This document shows, in pieces, positions 1 through 9,036 of a DNA stretch of 64,000 nt. The stretch lies in assembly GCF_016595245.1 (NCBI RefSeq), contig NZ_JAENHM010000030.1:208042-272041 (forward strand). Reading direction: 5' to 3'. The notes beneath the pieces are model-generated. The model was not told the origin of the DNA, did no database searches, and saw nothing but the letters and a program-made list of their open reading frames with translations. A program made the position numbers and the translations under genes. Position 1 is the stretch's first letter, and each line of letters opens with the position of its first letter. This DNA comes from Azospirillum endophyticum. Its GTDB lineage: Bacteria > Pseudomonadota > Alphaproteobacteria > Azospirillales > Azospirillaceae.

Positions 1-30
1 CCCCTTGTTCGCGTCAGGAACGTCGTTCCC

Positions 31-693
31 ATGCCTGAAGTGCTCTTCAACGGTCCCGCCGGTCGCCTGGAAGGCCGTTACACCCATGGCAAGCAGCCGA
101 ACGCCCCGGTCGCGCTGCTGTTGCATCCGCACCCGCAGCACAATGGGACGATGAACAACAAGGTGGTCTTCACCCTGTTCCAGTCCTTCACCAAGCGCGG
201 CTATTCGGCGCTCCGCTTCAACTTCCGCGGCGTCGGGCGCAGCCAGGGCACCTATGACAAGGGAGAGGGGGAACTGGCCGACGCGGCGGCGGCGCTGGAC
301 TGGTTGCAGACCTACAATCCGAACGCGCCGCTCTGCTGGATCGGCGGCGTGTCCTTCGGCGCTTGGATCGGCATGCAACTTCTGATGCGCCGACCGGAGA
401 TCGATGGCTTCGTCTCCGTTTCGCCGCCGGCCAACCTGTTCGACTTCTCGTTCCTGGCACCGTGCCCGTCCTCGGGCCTGATCATCCATGGCGACAAGGA
501 CGAGGTGGTGCCTCAGGCCGCGGTGACCAAGCTGGTGACCAAGCTGTCGCACCAGAAGGACATCCGCATCGACCACCGCGTCGTTCCCGGGGCCAGCCAC
601 TTCTTCGTCAACCGCACCGACGATCTGGCGGTGCAGGTGGACGATTATCTGGACAAGGCGCTGGGCAATCCGGTCGCTGCGGTCGCGGAGTAG
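31..693 (+). CDS. alpha/beta hydrolase, COG2945-like
   Basis: A 220-residue soluble alpha/beta hydrolase without a signal peptide. Near the N-terminus is the HPHPQ stretch (residues 32-36) typical of the small COG2945 hydrolases. The nucleophile elbow is G-V-S-F-G with Ser108, followed by the acid in HGDKDE (Asp155/Asp157) and a terminal G-A-S-H with His190, so the triad is complete. The ATG is preceded by AGGAA about ten bases upstream. The gene stands alone, convergent with the DUF2155 gene. The substrate cannot be told from sequence; family members are poorly characterised esterase-like enzymes. Confidence 0.9.
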   Translation: MPEVLFNGPAGRLEGRYTHGKQPNAPVALLLHPHPQHNGTMNNKVVFTLFQSFTKRGYSALRFNFRGVGRSQGTYDKGEGELADAAAALDWLQTYNPNAPLCWIGGVSFGAWIGMQLLMRRPEIDGFVSVSPPANLFDFSFLAPCPSSGLIIHGDKDEVVPQAAVTKLVTKLSHQKDIRIDHRVVPGASHFFVNRTDDLAVQVDDYLDKALGNPVAAVAE

Positions 694-710
694 GACGGAC
701 TGCCGTTCGG

Positions 711-761
711 ACCCTTCCCCGTCACGTGGGGGAGGGTGGCTGGGGGCTGAAGCCCCCAGCC
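711..761. terminator. convergent double hairpin terminator
   Basis: Two hairpins lie between the convergent hydrolase and DUF2155 genes. The first pairs 711-720 with 728-737 (9 of 10 bases). The second is a perfect 10-bp stem, GGCTGGGGGC (738-747), loop TGAA, complement 752-761, ending one base before the DUF2155 stop codon. No T-run follows, so the efficiency is unknown. Confidence 0.6.
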
Positions 762-762
762 A

Positions 763-1182
763 TCACTGTTCGCAGCCCAGGACCCACACGTCGTAGATCG
801 GGTTCTCCATCGCCGACAGGGCGGGGCTGGAGGCGAACATCCAGCCGCTGAAGACCGCCTCCGCCTGCTCGCCGGGCTTGATCTCCGTCACTTCCAGGAA
901 GGCGGCGGACTCCGGCGTCTCGATCGGCGGGTTCTCGCGGCAGGCGCGCAGGGTGATGCGCAGGCTGCTCATCGCCTTGGTCTCTCCCACCTTCATGGTG
1001 AAGGTGGAGGTGCGGGCGGTCACCTTGTCCAGCCATTGCAGCTTGGCCGCCGGCCGTTCGATCATCTGGCTCGGAACCGGAGCGGCTGGGACGGCCGCCG
1101 ATGCCAGCAGAGCCGCTGCGCCCACAAGACCGGCCGCAGGCCGGAGAAATCCAGGCCGGAAAAAATTCGAAAGTCTCGTCAC
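763..1182 (-). CDS. DUF2155 domain-containing exported protein
   Basis: A 139-residue protein whose N-terminus (basic residues, then an Ala/Leu-rich segment to about residue 33) looks like a signal peptide. The rest matches DUF2155, with the features KLQWLDKVTART, TLRACRENPP and a C-terminal FSGWMFASSPALSAMENPIYDVW (shown split here as FSGWMFASSPAL and NPIYDVW). DUF2155 is an alphaproteobacterial family of unknown function found near NDUFA12 and MlaD genes, as here. It is likely periplasmic. The two Cys residues (in RAC and LGC) could form a disulfide. Confidence 0.88.
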   Translation of the reverse strand: MTRLSNFFRPGFLRPAAGLVGAAALLASAAVPAAPVPSQMIERPAAKLQWLDKVTARTSTFTMKVGETKAMSSLRITLRACRENPPIETPESAAFLEVTEIKPGEQAEAVFSGWMFASSPALSAMENPIYDVWVLGCEQ

Positions 1183-1334
1183 GTCGGATCGCTTCCGTTA
1201 TTGCGGACGGCGCCTTGTGGCAAGAGCCAACCTGTCGGCGGGAGCTCTGCCGGGGCGCCCCGCCTTCTATCCCGGAAGCGGGGTCAGCGTCCAGTGGCGG
1301 GGCACGCCGATGTGCGTTTGCGGAAAAGTGAGGG

Positions 1335-1589
1335 TCAGCGCGTGACGCTGCTGCGCGAGGCGGGAGCACTGTAGGTGGCTCCGGACCCGCTCTGGGCTTG
1401 GTTGCGCTCTTCGATCTTTCCGGTCGCGGCACCCGCACCGGCCCCGGCGGCGGCTCCGGCCGGACCGCTGACCACGGCGCCCGCCGCAGCGCCGCCAAGC
1501 CCGCCGGTTGCCGCCTTCTCCTCCATGTTGGCGCCACAGGCCGCGGTCGCCAGGGCAAGACCGAACATGGTCAGATGGGACAGACGCAT
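1335..1589 (-). CDS. small glycine-zipper lipoprotein
   Basis: An 84-residue predicted lipoprotein. The start at 1589 is chosen because GGAGGAATTGCG precedes that ATG; a start further upstream has no such site. The signal peptide ends in a lipobox ATAAC-G, so Cys would be lipidated. A Gly/Ala-rich segment (GGLGGAAAGAVVSGPAGAAA) resembles a glycine zipper, as in small outer membrane lipoproteins and YMGG/OmpA-like proteins. No specific function is assignable. It lies between MlaD and DUF2155 on the same strand. Confidence 0.75.
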   Translation of the reverse strand: MRLSHLTMFGLALATAACGANMEEKAATGGLGGAAAGAVVSGPAGAAAGAGAGAATGKIEERNQAQSGSGATYSAPASRSSVTR

Positions 1590-1707
1590 CGCAATTCCTC
1601 CGGCTTCGCAATCCGGCGGCATTGCCTTGTGGCCGGCAGCCGTCCGGATACAGGAAGGAACGCTCGGGCGTGGCCGTCGGTTCCGGCCACGCCCAGGTTG
1701 GGCGAGC

Positions 1708-2244
1708 TTACAGTTTCGGCGGCTGGGCCGGGGCTTGGCCCTGCATTTGGCCGGGCGCCTGAGAAGATTGGCCGTTGGATGACTGGTCGCCCGGCTTGCT
1801 CATGCTCTGCAGGGAGAAGATGACCTGGCCCAGCAACTGCTCCAGGCCCGGGGTGCTTTGCGTGAACTCGATCTTGCCGTTCGGCTTGATGGCGTCGGGA
1901 TCGCCGCCCGGCTCCAGCGACAGGAACTTGCCGCCCAACAGGCTTTCCGACGCGATGACCGCCGCGGTGTCCTTGGGCAGCTTCACCGAATTGTCGATCG
2001 ACAGATGGACCACTGCCTGATAGCTGGTGGGATCAAGTGTCAGCCCGGTGACCGTGCCGACCTTCACGCCGCTGATCCGCACGTCGGCACCGCTCTGCAG
2101 TCCGGTGATGCTGTTGAAGTTGGCGGTCAGGTCATAGCCTTGCACCTTGCGCAGGTCGGCGCTTTTGTAGGCGAAGGCAAGGAACACGGCGGCTACGGCG
2201 AGCACGACGCCGCCCAGCACGGTTTCGATCACATTCCGGCGCAT
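1708..2244 (-). CDS. mlaD: MlaD-type MCE lipid transport protein
   Basis: A 178-residue protein with one N-terminal transmembrane helix (about residues 8-26) and one MCE domain (about 38-117, including GLQSGADVRISGVKVGTV), followed by a Gln/Pro-rich tail. MlaD is the substrate-binding inner membrane subunit of the Mla phospholipid transporter that maintains outer membrane asymmetry. The start at 2244 has AGGA upstream. The partner genes mlaE and mlaF are not in the window; a lone mlaD next to NDUFA12 is common in alphaproteobacteria. The tail after the MCE domain is low complexity and probably disordered. Confidence 0.9.
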   Translation of the reverse strand: MRRNVIETVLGGVVLAVAAVFLAFAYKSADLRKVQGYDLTANFNSITGLQSGADVRISGVKVGTVTGLTLDPTSYQAVVHLSIDNSVKLPKDTAAVIASESLLGGKFLSLEPGGDPDAIKPNGKIEFTQSTPGLEQLLGQVIFSLQSMSKPGDQSSNGQSSQAPGQMQGQAPAQPPKL

Positions 2245-2277
2245 AGAGCTATCCTGCTGCGAGTTCCCGAATCGAAA

Positions 2278-2298
2278 CCCGGCCCGAAATGGGCCGGG
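2278..2298 (-). terminator. hairpin downstream of the NDUFA12 gene
   Basis: A perfect 8-bp GC stem (CCCGGCCC at 2278-2285, complement 2291-2298) with a five-base loop. On the minus strand it is followed by TTTCGA. It sits between the NDUFA12 stop and the mlaD start, so it may attenuate read-through into mlaD. Confidence 0.6.
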
Positions 2299-2335
2299 CT
2301 TTCCGTTCCGACGTGATGGCCGGTCCTGGCAGGGA

Positions 2336-2728
2336 TCAACTCGGAGTCCAGGGCTCGTAATCGCCGGTGGCCGGCACGCGCTGACCGCCGGCCAGCACAT
2401 GGCCGGGCGGACGGTAGGCCTGCACAGACCCCGACATGTTGGGCAGATGTTCCTTCTGCCACGGCTTGTGGAAGGCGCTCGACCCCTCGGGCAGCGGCTC
2501 CCTGGTGGTGTGGTGCAGCCACCCATGCCATTCCGGCGGGATCTTGGAGGCGTCGGGCTCACCGGCATACAGGACCCAACGCCGCTCGCGCGTGCCGGCC
2601 TTGGTGTCCTTGCTGCGGTAATAGACGTTGCCGAAGCGGTCGCTGCCGACCTTGGCGCCCCGACGCCATGTGACGTAACGGATATGGATGTTCGCCAGTT
2701 TGGTGAACAGGGAGATCGGCTCGCTCAT
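2336..2728 (-). CDS. NADH:ubiquinone oxidoreductase NDUFA12-family subunit
   Basis: A 130-residue protein matching NDUFA12 (B17.2), the accessory subunit of respiratory complex I shared by mitochondria and alphaproteobacteria. Recognisable parts are VGSDRFGNVYYRSK, RRWVLYAGEPDASKIPPEW and GWLHHTTREPLP. It acts on the cytoplasmic side of complex I, probably in assembly or stability. The nuo operon itself is elsewhere. Its presence is one of the better taxonomic indicators in the window. Confidence 0.95.
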   Translation of the reverse strand: MSEPISLFTKLANIHIRYVTWRRGAKVGSDRFGNVYYRSKDTKAGTRERRWVLYAGEPDASKIPPEWHGWLHHTTREPLPEGSSAFHKPWQKEHLPNMSGSVQAYRPPGHVLAGGQRVPATGDYEPWTPS

Positions 2729-2862
2729 CGTCGCTCACGAATTCCGGAGTCTGGCCCCGCGGAAACGGGGCTGGTCGAATGCGGGCCGCACTATGACACC
2801 GCAAGTTCCGCGCGTCCACCGTTGGTAAGGCCCAAGCTGACCCACAGGGCGGAAAGACGCGG

Positions 2863-3270
2863 CTATTGCAGGCGGGTCGCGGCGATCTTGGCGGCGTCGA
2901 CCGGGGTGGCGGTGCAGCCGCCCAGCGTCGGGCCGACCGGAAGCTCACCGAAGGCGGCCAGCGCCCCCTCCGCCTTCAGCCGGCCGACAAATCCGGGGTC
3001 CACCCCGCGGGCGACCCAGGCGAAACCGAGCCAGGTCGAGCGCACCGGTTCGCCCCCGGCCCGAACCATCGCCGCCATCGCCTCGGCATCGCTGGTGCCG
3101 GGGGAGAAGACCGCCAGCATCATGCCGTCGGTCGCATCCGGCAGGGCGGCACGTTGCAGCGACAGCCCCATCAGCCCGGCCCAGACCAGCAGGATGCCGC
3201 CCAGCAGCGCCGCGGCGAGGCCGTGGCCGATGGGGAGTCCGGGAGAGGGGGCGGTGGGACTGTCGCTCAT
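2863..3270 (-). CDS. small membrane-anchored protein of unknown function
   Basis: 135 residues with one hydrophobic helix (about residues 18-38) after a short Pro-rich cytoplasmic N-terminus, then a soluble part (GMMLAVFSPGTSDAEAMAAMVRAGGEPVR, here cited by its first residues GMMLAVFSPGT) that is probably periplasmic. I do not recognise a family. It starts ten bases after the MFS transporter stop and is on the same strand, so the two are likely co-transcribed. A hairpin about 90 bases past its stop (around 2755-2773) may end the transcript. Confidence 0.65.
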   Translation of the reverse strand: MSDSPTAPSPGLPIGHGLAAALLGGILLVWAGLMGLSLQRAALPDATDGMMLAVFSPGTSDAEAMAAMVRAGGEPVRSTWLGFAWVARGVDPGFVGRLKAEGALAAFGELPVGPTLGGCTATPVDAAKIAATRLQ

Positions 3271-3280
3271 GGGACTTACC

Positions 3281-4531
3281 TTACGCCTTCGCCTCGGCCG
3301 CAGCCAGCGACGGGGCGGGCTTCTCGGCGATCGGCCAGTGGATGATGGTCGCGAACATGGCCAGGGCCACGCCCAGCCACCAGACGACGTCGTAGGACCC
3401 CGTACGCTCATACAGCACGCCGCCCAGCCAGACGCCCAGGAAGCCGCCGACCTGATGGCTGAAGAAGGCGAAGCCGTAGAGCGTGCCCATGTAGCGGGTG
3501 CCGAACATCAGCGCGACGAGGCCGGAGGTCGGCGGTACGGTGGACAGCCACAGCAGGCCCATCACCGCGGCATAGGCGACGACCGTGACCGGCGAGATCG
3601 GCAGCAGGATGAAGACCGCCGTCGCGATGCCGCGCGAGAAATAGTTGGCGCACAGCAGGTAGCGCTTGCTGATCTTGCCCGACAGGATGCCGGAGGCGTA
3701 GGAACCGACGACGTTGAACAGGCCGATCAGCGCCAGCGCCCAGGCGGCCAGCGTCGGACTGATGCCGGCGGCGGTCAGGTAGGGCGGCAGGTGGGTGGTG
3801 ATGAAGGCCAGTTGGAAGCCGCAGACGAAGAAGCCGGAAACCAGCAGCACATAGCTGCGGTGCTGGAAGGCCTGACGCACCGCGGCGACGAAGCCGATGT
3901 TGGCGCCGGTCACCGCCGGCACGTTGCGCGCCGCCATGCCCTTGGGTCCGGGGAAGACGATGGCCAGCAGCGGCACCGCGATCATCGAGGCGGCCATCAG
4001 CATCAGGGCGGTCTGCCAGCCGAAGCCGGCGATGAAGGCCTGCCCCATCGGCGCGAACAGGAACTGGCCCATCGAACCGGCGGCGGTGGCGATGCCGACC
4101 GACCAGCTGCGCTGTTCCGGCGGCAGCAGCCGGGTGAAGCCGGCGATGATGATGCCGAAGGAGGCGCCGGAGAGACCCAGCCCGATCAGCACGCCGGCCG
4201 TCAGGTACAGCTCGGCGCTGGTGGTGGCATAGGGCATCAGCAGCAGCCCGGCCGCATAGAGCAGCCCGCCGCCGGCCAAGACCGGGGCCGGGCCGTAGCG
4301 GTCGGTCAGCGCCCCGGCGAAGGGGCCGCCGGCACCCCAGAGAATGTTCTGGATCGCCATCGCCAGGGCGAAGACGTCGCGGCCCCAGCCGCGGGTTTCC
4401 GAAAGCGGGCCGATGAACAGGCCCATGCTGGACCTTGGTCCGAAGGCCAGCATCGAGATCAGGCAGCCGCAGATCACGACGAGTGCGGGCGTCCTCCAGG
4501 AGGGCGCCGGTGCAGGGTTGGCGGTGGTCAA
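3281..4531 (-). CDS. MFS transporter
   Basis: A 416-residue major facilitator with about twelve hydrophobic segments and the loop 2-3 motif GALTDRYGPAPVLAGG (the G-x-x-x-D-R-x-G signature). It resembles the oxalate/formate antiporter-like and monocarboxylate-like MFS branch, but the substrate is not readable. The start is TTG at 4531: it is preceded by a strong GGGAGG, and the ATG overlapping that region is out of frame and closes at once. The LysR gene to the right runs on the same strand with 125 bases between, and could regulate it. Confidence 0.88.
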   Translation of the reverse strand: MTTANPAPAPSWRTPALVVICGCLISMLAFGPRSSMGLFIGPLSETRGWGRDVFALAMAIQNILWGAGGPFAGALTDRYGPAPVLAGGGLLYAAGLLLMPYATTSAELYLTAGVLIGLGLSGASFGIIIAGFTRLLPPEQRSWSVGIATAAGSMGQFLFAPMGQAFIAGFGWQTALMLMAASMIAVPLLAIVFPGPKGMAARNVPAVTGANIGFVAAVRQAFQHRSYVLLVSGFFVCGFQLAFITTHLPPYLTAAGISPTLAAWALALIGLFNVVGSYASGILSGKISKRYLLCANYFSRGIATAVFILLPISPVTVVAYAAVMGLLWLSTVPPTSGLVALMFGTRYMGTLYGFAFFSHQVGGFLGVWLGGVLYERTGSYDVVWWLGVALAMFATIIHWPIAEKPAPSLAAAEAKA

Positions 4532-4656
4532 GGCATCCTCCCGGACCCGGGGCGTCGGTGCGCGCCGGTGTTGTGGAACTGCTCGCAGTGGAATTGCGTC
4601 TGCCCCGACGATAGGCGGGCGTCAACAGTCCGGCAAATTCATAATCGGCAGCCGGG

Positions 4657-5595
4657 TCATTCCGCAGCGGAATGCAGCAGGGAATCTTGTTCCATCAGGC
4701 AACCGGATCGGCCGCCGGCAGCCATTTCACGCCGGAGCGCTTCCTCCAGCCGGTCGAACACCGGTCCGATACGTCCGGTCGTCCGCGACTGGATCAGCCA
4801 GATCGTCACCGCCATCCGGAAGTTGGGGAGGTCGAGCGGCCGGACCGTCGCCGCGCCGGGGATCGGCGCGATCAGTCCCATCGGCGCCAGACCGAAACCG
4901 ACGCCGCGCGCCACCAGCGAGACCAGCAGGCTCTGGTCGTAAGCCTCCACCGTCACGTTCGGCTGCAGGCCGAGCGGTGCCAAGGCCTGATGCAGCGCCT
5001 CGCGGTAGCGGCAGCCGTTCGGTTGCAGAACCCAGCCGCGCCGGTTCATGGCGGCCAGATCGGCGGAGGCGTCTTCCGGGGCCGCGATGATGTTGACCGG
5101 CTCGGTGCCGATGCGGCGGACCGGCAGGTCGTCGGGGGGCGCCTGCTCCTCGCACAGCAGGATCACCGCGCCGTCCAGGGCGCCGGATCGGACCTGCTCG
5201 ACCAGCGGGTTGCTCCAGTCCGAATGCAGCCGCAGGGTCAGGCCGGGAAAGCCGGCACGCAATTCGTCCAGCGGCCGTCCGGTGGTCAGCGCCGTCAGCA
5301 CATGGGCGGTTCCCAGCCGCAGCAGACCGCGCGGCTCTGCCGATCCGGCGAAGGCGTCGGCGAAGTCGCTGGCCGCCGCCAGGATGCGCCGGGCATGGGC
5401 CAGCGCCAGTTCCCCGTCTCGGGTCAATGCCAGCGGCTTGGTCTGCCGGTCGAACAGAACGACGCCCAGCTCCGCCTCCAGCCGCTGGATCAGCCGCGAC
5501 ACCGCCGACTGGGTCAGCCCCAGGCGGTTGCCGGCCTCCTGCACCGACTGCGCATCGGCCACGGCGATGAAGGTGCGGATCTCGTTGAGCTTCAT
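4657..5595 (-). CDS. LysR-family transcriptional regulator
   Basis: 312 residues. The N-terminal winged helix-turn-helix starts at MKLNEIRTFIAVAD and contains the recognition region LTQSAVSRLIQRLEAELGVVLFDR, followed by a substrate-binding domain typical of LysR proteins. The start at 5595 matches the usual family start; an upstream extension would add a dozen unconserved residues. It is divergent from the Nudix gene and upstream of the MFS gene on the same strand, so either may be its target. Confidence 0.9.
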   Translation of the reverse strand: MKLNEIRTFIAVADAQSVQEAGNRLGLTQSAVSRLIQRLEAELGVVLFDRQTKPLALTRDGELALAHARRILAAASDFADAFAGSAEPRGLLRLGTAHVLTALTTGRPLDELRAGFPGLTLRLHSDWSNPLVEQVRSGALDGAVILLCEEQAPPDDLPVRRIGTEPVNIIAAPEDASADLAAMNRRGWVLQPNGCRYREALHQALAPLGLQPNVTVEAYDQSLLVSLVARGVGFGLAPMGLIAPIPGAATVRPLDLPNFRMAVTIWLIQSRTTGRIGPVFDRLEEALRREMAAGGRSGCLMEQDSLLHSAAE

Positions 5596-5714
5596 GGGGC
5601 GGCCGTAAAAATCGGATCGGAGCAGCGGCAAGACGCGGTGCTGTGTCTTCGCATCTGGTGTCCCAGTGTCGGACCGCGCTACCCTCGGGTCAAGCCATCG
5701 ATAGGGAGCCGTTC

Positions 5715-6182
5715 ATGTCCGTCACCCCGCCCGACCGTTCCAGCCGCGAATATCCCGACCGTCCCTGGGTCGGCGTCGGGGTCGTCGTCTGGCGGGGAGA
5801 CAAGGTCCTGCTGATCCGGCGGGGCAAGGCACCGCGGATGGGCCAGTGGAGCCTGCCGGGCGGGGCGCAGTCGGTCGGCGAGACCGTGTTCGAAACCGCG
5901 GTGCGCGAGGTTCGGGAGGAGACCGGGGTGGAGGTTGTGCCGACCGGGATCGTCACCGTGGTCGACGCCATCACCCCCGATGCCGAGGGGCGCGTCCACT
6001 ACCACTACACGCTGGTCGAGGTGGCTGCGGAAAGCGCCGAGGGCGATCCGCTCTGCGCCGACGATGCGCTGGAGGCCTGCTGGGCGACCGCCGAGGAGGC
6101 GGGGGAACTGACGGAATGGGACGAGACCCGCCGGGTCATCCTGATGTCTGCGGGCCAGCGGCAGGCCCCAGGTCACCGATAG
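5715..6182 (+). CDS. Nudix hydrolase
   Basis: 155 residues with a complete Nudix box: G-x5-E-x7-R-E-V-x-E-E-T-G-V, in the stretch beginning GGAQSVGETVFETA. The opening VGVGVVVWRGDKVLLIRRGKAP and the W-S-L-P-G-G approach to the box are typical of MutT/ADP-ribose pyrophosphatase-like house-cleaning enzymes. The start at 5715 has AGGGAG upstream. The last 47 bases overlap the tail of the convergent EAL gene, so the two 3' ends share DNA on opposite strands. Substrate not predictable. Confidence 0.9.
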   Translation: MSVTPPDRSSREYPDRPWVGVGVVVWRGDKVLLIRRGKAPRMGQWSLPGGAQSVGETVFETAVREVREETGVEVVPTGIVTVVDAITPDAEGRVHYHYTLVEVAAESAEGDPLCADDALEACWATAEEAGELTEWDETRRVILMSAGQRQAPGHR

Positions 6183-7083
6183 ACCGCACGATCACGCTGC
6201 GCTTGGCGAGGAAATCGCTCACGCCGTCGGTGGTCAGCGGGCGCGACAGCCAGTAGCCTTGCAGCACATCGCACCGGTAGGCCTGCAGATAGAGCCGCTG
6301 TTCCGGCGTCTCCACCCCCTCCGCCACCACGCCGAGGTCGAGCGCGTGGGCCAGCGCCACCACAGCCTGGACGATGGCGGCGGCATCGCGGTCTTCCACC
6401 ATGGCCTGGACGAACTGCTTGTCGATCTTCAGCGCTTCGACCGGGACCCGCCGCAGGGTCGCCAGTGACGACCAGCCGGTGCCGAAATCGTCCAGCACCA
6501 GCCTGATCCCGGCCCCCCGCAACTGCACCAGTGCTTCCCGGGCCTCGGCGGCTTGGCTGAACATGCTGGTTTCGGTCAGCTCCAGCTTCAGGTTGGCGGC
6601 AGGCAGGCCGGTCTCGGCCAGGATCCCCAGCACCTTCAGCACCAGTCCCGGGTCGTCGAGCTGCCGCGCCGACAGGTTCACCGACACCGGAATGTCGGGA
6701 TAGCCGGCGCGGACCCAGCCGGCCGCCGCGGCACAGGCCGTCCGCAGCGTCCATTCGCCCAGGAGATGAATCGCCTCGCCCTGTTCGGCCATCGGCACGA
6801 AAACGTCGGGGGGCAGCATGGTGCCGTCGGACAGGCGCCAGCGCGACAGGGCCTCGAACCCGGTCAGCCGGTTGGTGGCGACATCCGCTTGTGGCTGGAA
6901 GACGAGCGACAGTTCCTGCCGGTCGATGGCGTCGCGCACCCGCTCGACGAATCCGGCGTCGGATATTCCCGGTGCACCGGGCCCGTGCGACGTCGCGTGC
7001 GTGTTCGCCACCGTCAACTCCCTTTCGACAACCATGCCTTGGCTCGACGACCGTTCTTTGGTGTCCACTGCCATAACAACCAT
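6136..7083 (-). CDS. EAL-domain cyclic-di-GMP phosphodiesterase
   Basis: Up to 315 residues, essentially one EAL domain. The catalytic set is readable: EALSRW (the EAL signature), SVNLSARQL, ELTETS, LDDFGTGWSSL, LKIDK and EGVET, so c-di-GMP hydrolysis is expected. There is no GGDEF, PAS or membrane segment; the first 45 residues are polar and unconserved. The start is uncertain: 7083 has no ribosome binding site, while a GTG at 7011 is preceded by AAAGGGAG and would give a shorter protein with the same domain. Confidence 0.88.
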   Translation of the reverse strand: MVVMAVDTKERSSSQGMVVERELTVANTHATSHGPGAPGISDAGFVERVRDAIDRQELSLVFQPQADVATNRLTGFEALSRWRLSDGTMLPPDVFVPMAEQGEAIHLLGEWTLRTACAAAAGWVRAGYPDIPVSVNLSARQLDDPGLVLKVLGILAETGLPAANLKLELTETSMFSQAAEAREALVQLRGAGIRLVLDDFGTGWSSLATLRRVPVEALKIDKQFVQAMVEDRDAAAIVQAVVALAHALDLGVVAEGVETPEQRLYLQAYRCDVLQGYWLSRPLTTDGVSDFLAKRSVIVRSIGDLGPAAGPQTSG

Positions 7084-7217
7084 AGGAACGGTTTGTTAAC
7101 CATGTCGCGAAAGAGCTTGACGAATTTTATATGGTTACGAAAGTATTAACGTGGCTGAGCCGGTGACAAGAAAAGGTCGAAGCCGAAGCCATGCCGCACC
7201 CCGATCGGGAGAGGCGG

Positions 7218-8888
7218 TCAGGCCCGCGCCGTTCCCCGTTTGAGGCGGCTGGGCAGCAGTTCCCCCGATTGGTCGAGCACAGGATAGGCGGTGGCGACCA
7301 GATGGGCGTTGATCCGGCGCAGGTCGCGCAGGATATCGAGGTGAAGGGCACTGGTTTCCACACTTTCAGTCCGTCCTGCGCGCAGCCGGGCGAAATGCGC
7401 CTCGGTGGCGCTGGTCTCCAGATCGCGGATCACCTCCTTCTCGTGGATCAGCGTGCGGGCGGAGCGGACGTCGCCCGAGACGAAGACGGCGGCGGCCAGC
7501 CGCTGGGTCTCGCTCAACCGCTCCAGCATGCCGGCGATCTCGGCCGCCCCTTCGGTCGAGAAGCGGAGCTTGCGGCGGATCTTCTTCGATGCGGTGTCCA
7601 TCAGGTTGCAGTCGACGATGTCGCCGACATGCTCCAGGTTGATGGTGAAGGTCAGCACATCCGATACGCGGCGGGCGTCGCGTTCGTCCAGGTCCTCGAC
7701 ATTGATCTGGGTGAGGTAGCGCTTGATCGCCTCATGCAGTTGGTCCAGCACATCGTCCATCCGGCGGATCTCCTGCACCCGCTTGCGGTCGTCGGTCTGG
7801 ATCACGTCCAGCGCTCCGCGCAGCATGCCGTCGACGGTATCGGCCATGCGCAGCGCCTCGCGTGCCGCGTTGGCGATGGCGAGATGGGGAACACGCAGGG
7901 CGCTGCGGTCGAGATAGAGCGGCATCGCCGGATCCGCGACCGCCACCCGTTCCGGGAACAGCCGGGTCAGGACCCGCGCGAACCAGGGCAGCGGACCGAT
8001 GAACAGCCCGGCCATCGCCAGATTGAAGGCGAGGTGGAAGTTGGCGGCCAGCCGCGCGGCATCCGGCGATACCGTCTGCAGTCCGGCCGTGATCGGTCCC
8101 AGCAGCGGCACGACGATGAGGCAGCCGACGAGGCGGTTGATCAGGTTGCCCACCGGCAGCCGCCGGGCCGCCGGGTTGCGGCCGTCGCCGCCCGGGCCCT
8201 CGATCACCGGGTTGACGGCACTGCCCAGATTGGCGCCGGCCACCATGGCGACGGCGGCTTCCGGCCCGATCACCCCGCCGCCGGCCAGCGAAGCGATCAG
8301 CAGGATGGCGGCGACGCTGGAATGGGCGGCCCAGGACAGGATGGCGGCCAGCATCACCGCCACCACCGGGTCGGCGGTCAGCATCGTCAGCATCCGCCGC
8401 AGCATCGGCGCGTTCTCGGCCGGGGCGATGGTCGCCAGCAGCAGGTGCAGCGACAGCAGCATCAGGCCCAGCCCGATGGCGACCCGGCCGAGGTCGCGGC
8501 TGCGGGTCCGGGCTCCGCGGCGGAAGGCGATGAAACCGCCCAGCAGCAGGACCGGCGCCACATGGGCGACGTCGAAGGCGAGAATCTGGACGATCAGGGT
8601 GGAGCCGACATTGGCGCCCAGCATCACCGCCAGCGCCGGCATCAGCGACACCAGCCCGGTGGCGGTGAAGCCGGTCGCCATCAGGCCGGTAGCGGTGCTG
8701 CTCTGCAGCAGCATGGTGATGCCCATGCCGGACAGGAAGGCGGTCCAGCGGTTGCGCAGCCCGGCCCCCAGGATGCGGCGCAGATCGCCGCCCAATGCCC
8801 GGGTGAGCCCGCTCTGCACCATGTGCAGCCCCCACAGGAGCAGCACGACATTTCCGGCGAGTTCCAGCAGCACCCGTGTCGCCTGCAT
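7218..8888 (-). CDS. Na/Pi cotransporter family protein with PhoU-like domain
   Basis: 556 residues. The N-terminal 330 or so form the NptA/PNaS membrane domain, with the two inverted repeats marked by LLQSSTATGLM and GANVGSTL in the first half and AAHSSVAAILL and GANLGSAVNP in the second. The C-terminal 220 residues are a PhoU-like helical domain. The family imports phosphate with sodium, or exports it when internal phosphate is high. The start has GGAGGGGGTGCG upstream. It is monocistronic, downstream of ychF. Confidence 0.9.
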   Translation of the reverse strand: MQATRVLLELAGNVVLLLWGLHMVQSGLTRALGGDLRRILGAGLRNRWTAFLSGMGITMLLQSSTATGLMATGFTATGLVSLMPALAVMLGANVGSTLIVQILAFDVAHVAPVLLLGGFIAFRRGARTRSRDLGRVAIGLGLMLLSLHLLLATIAPAENAPMLRRMLTMLTADPVVAVMLAAILSWAAHSSVAAILLIASLAGGGVIGPEAAVAMVAGANLGSAVNPVIEGPGGDGRNPAARRLPVGNLINRLVGCLIVVPLLGPITAGLQTVSPDAARLAANFHLAFNLAMAGLFIGPLPWFARVLTRLFPERVAVADPAMPLYLDRSALRVPHLAIANAAREALRMADTVDGMLRGALDVIQTDDRKRVQEIRRMDDVLDQLHEAIKRYLTQINVEDLDERDARRVSDVLTFTINLEHVGDIVDCNLMDTASKKIRRKLRFSTEGAAEIAGMLERLSETQRLAAAVFVSGDVRSARTLIHEKEVIRDLETSATEAHFARLRAGRTESVETSALHLDILRDLRRINAHLVATAYPVLDQSGELLPSRLKRGTARA

Positions 8889-8998
8889 CGCACCCCCTCC
8901 GTCGGATCGGGGATGCGGTCAGGCAGCACCCCTAACTGAAGGGCAGGGAGTGCTGAATGTTACGACAATATGACGGTTGGGTGACAGCGCAGGGGGAA

Positions 8999-9016
8999 GG
9001 GGGCCATGAAGCCCCC
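8999..9016 (-). terminator. ychF terminator hairpin
   Basis: GGGGGC (8999-9004), loop CATGAA, GCCCCC (9011-9016), about twenty bases past the ychF stop. GC-rich stem without a long T-run, like several other terminators in this window. Confidence 0.6.
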
Positions 9017-9036
9017 GTTCCCCCGGTCAGCATGCC

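Noticed and set aside
2399..4942. 847-residue plus-strand open frame
   Set aside because: Antisense to NDUFA12, the small membrane protein and the MFS gene; Arg/Gly/Gln-rich composition typical of antisense frames in high-GC DNA, with no domain.
7191..8939. 582-residue plus-strand open frame
   Set aside because: Complement of the Na/Pi cotransporter gene; no ribosome binding site and a His/Gln/Arg-rich product.
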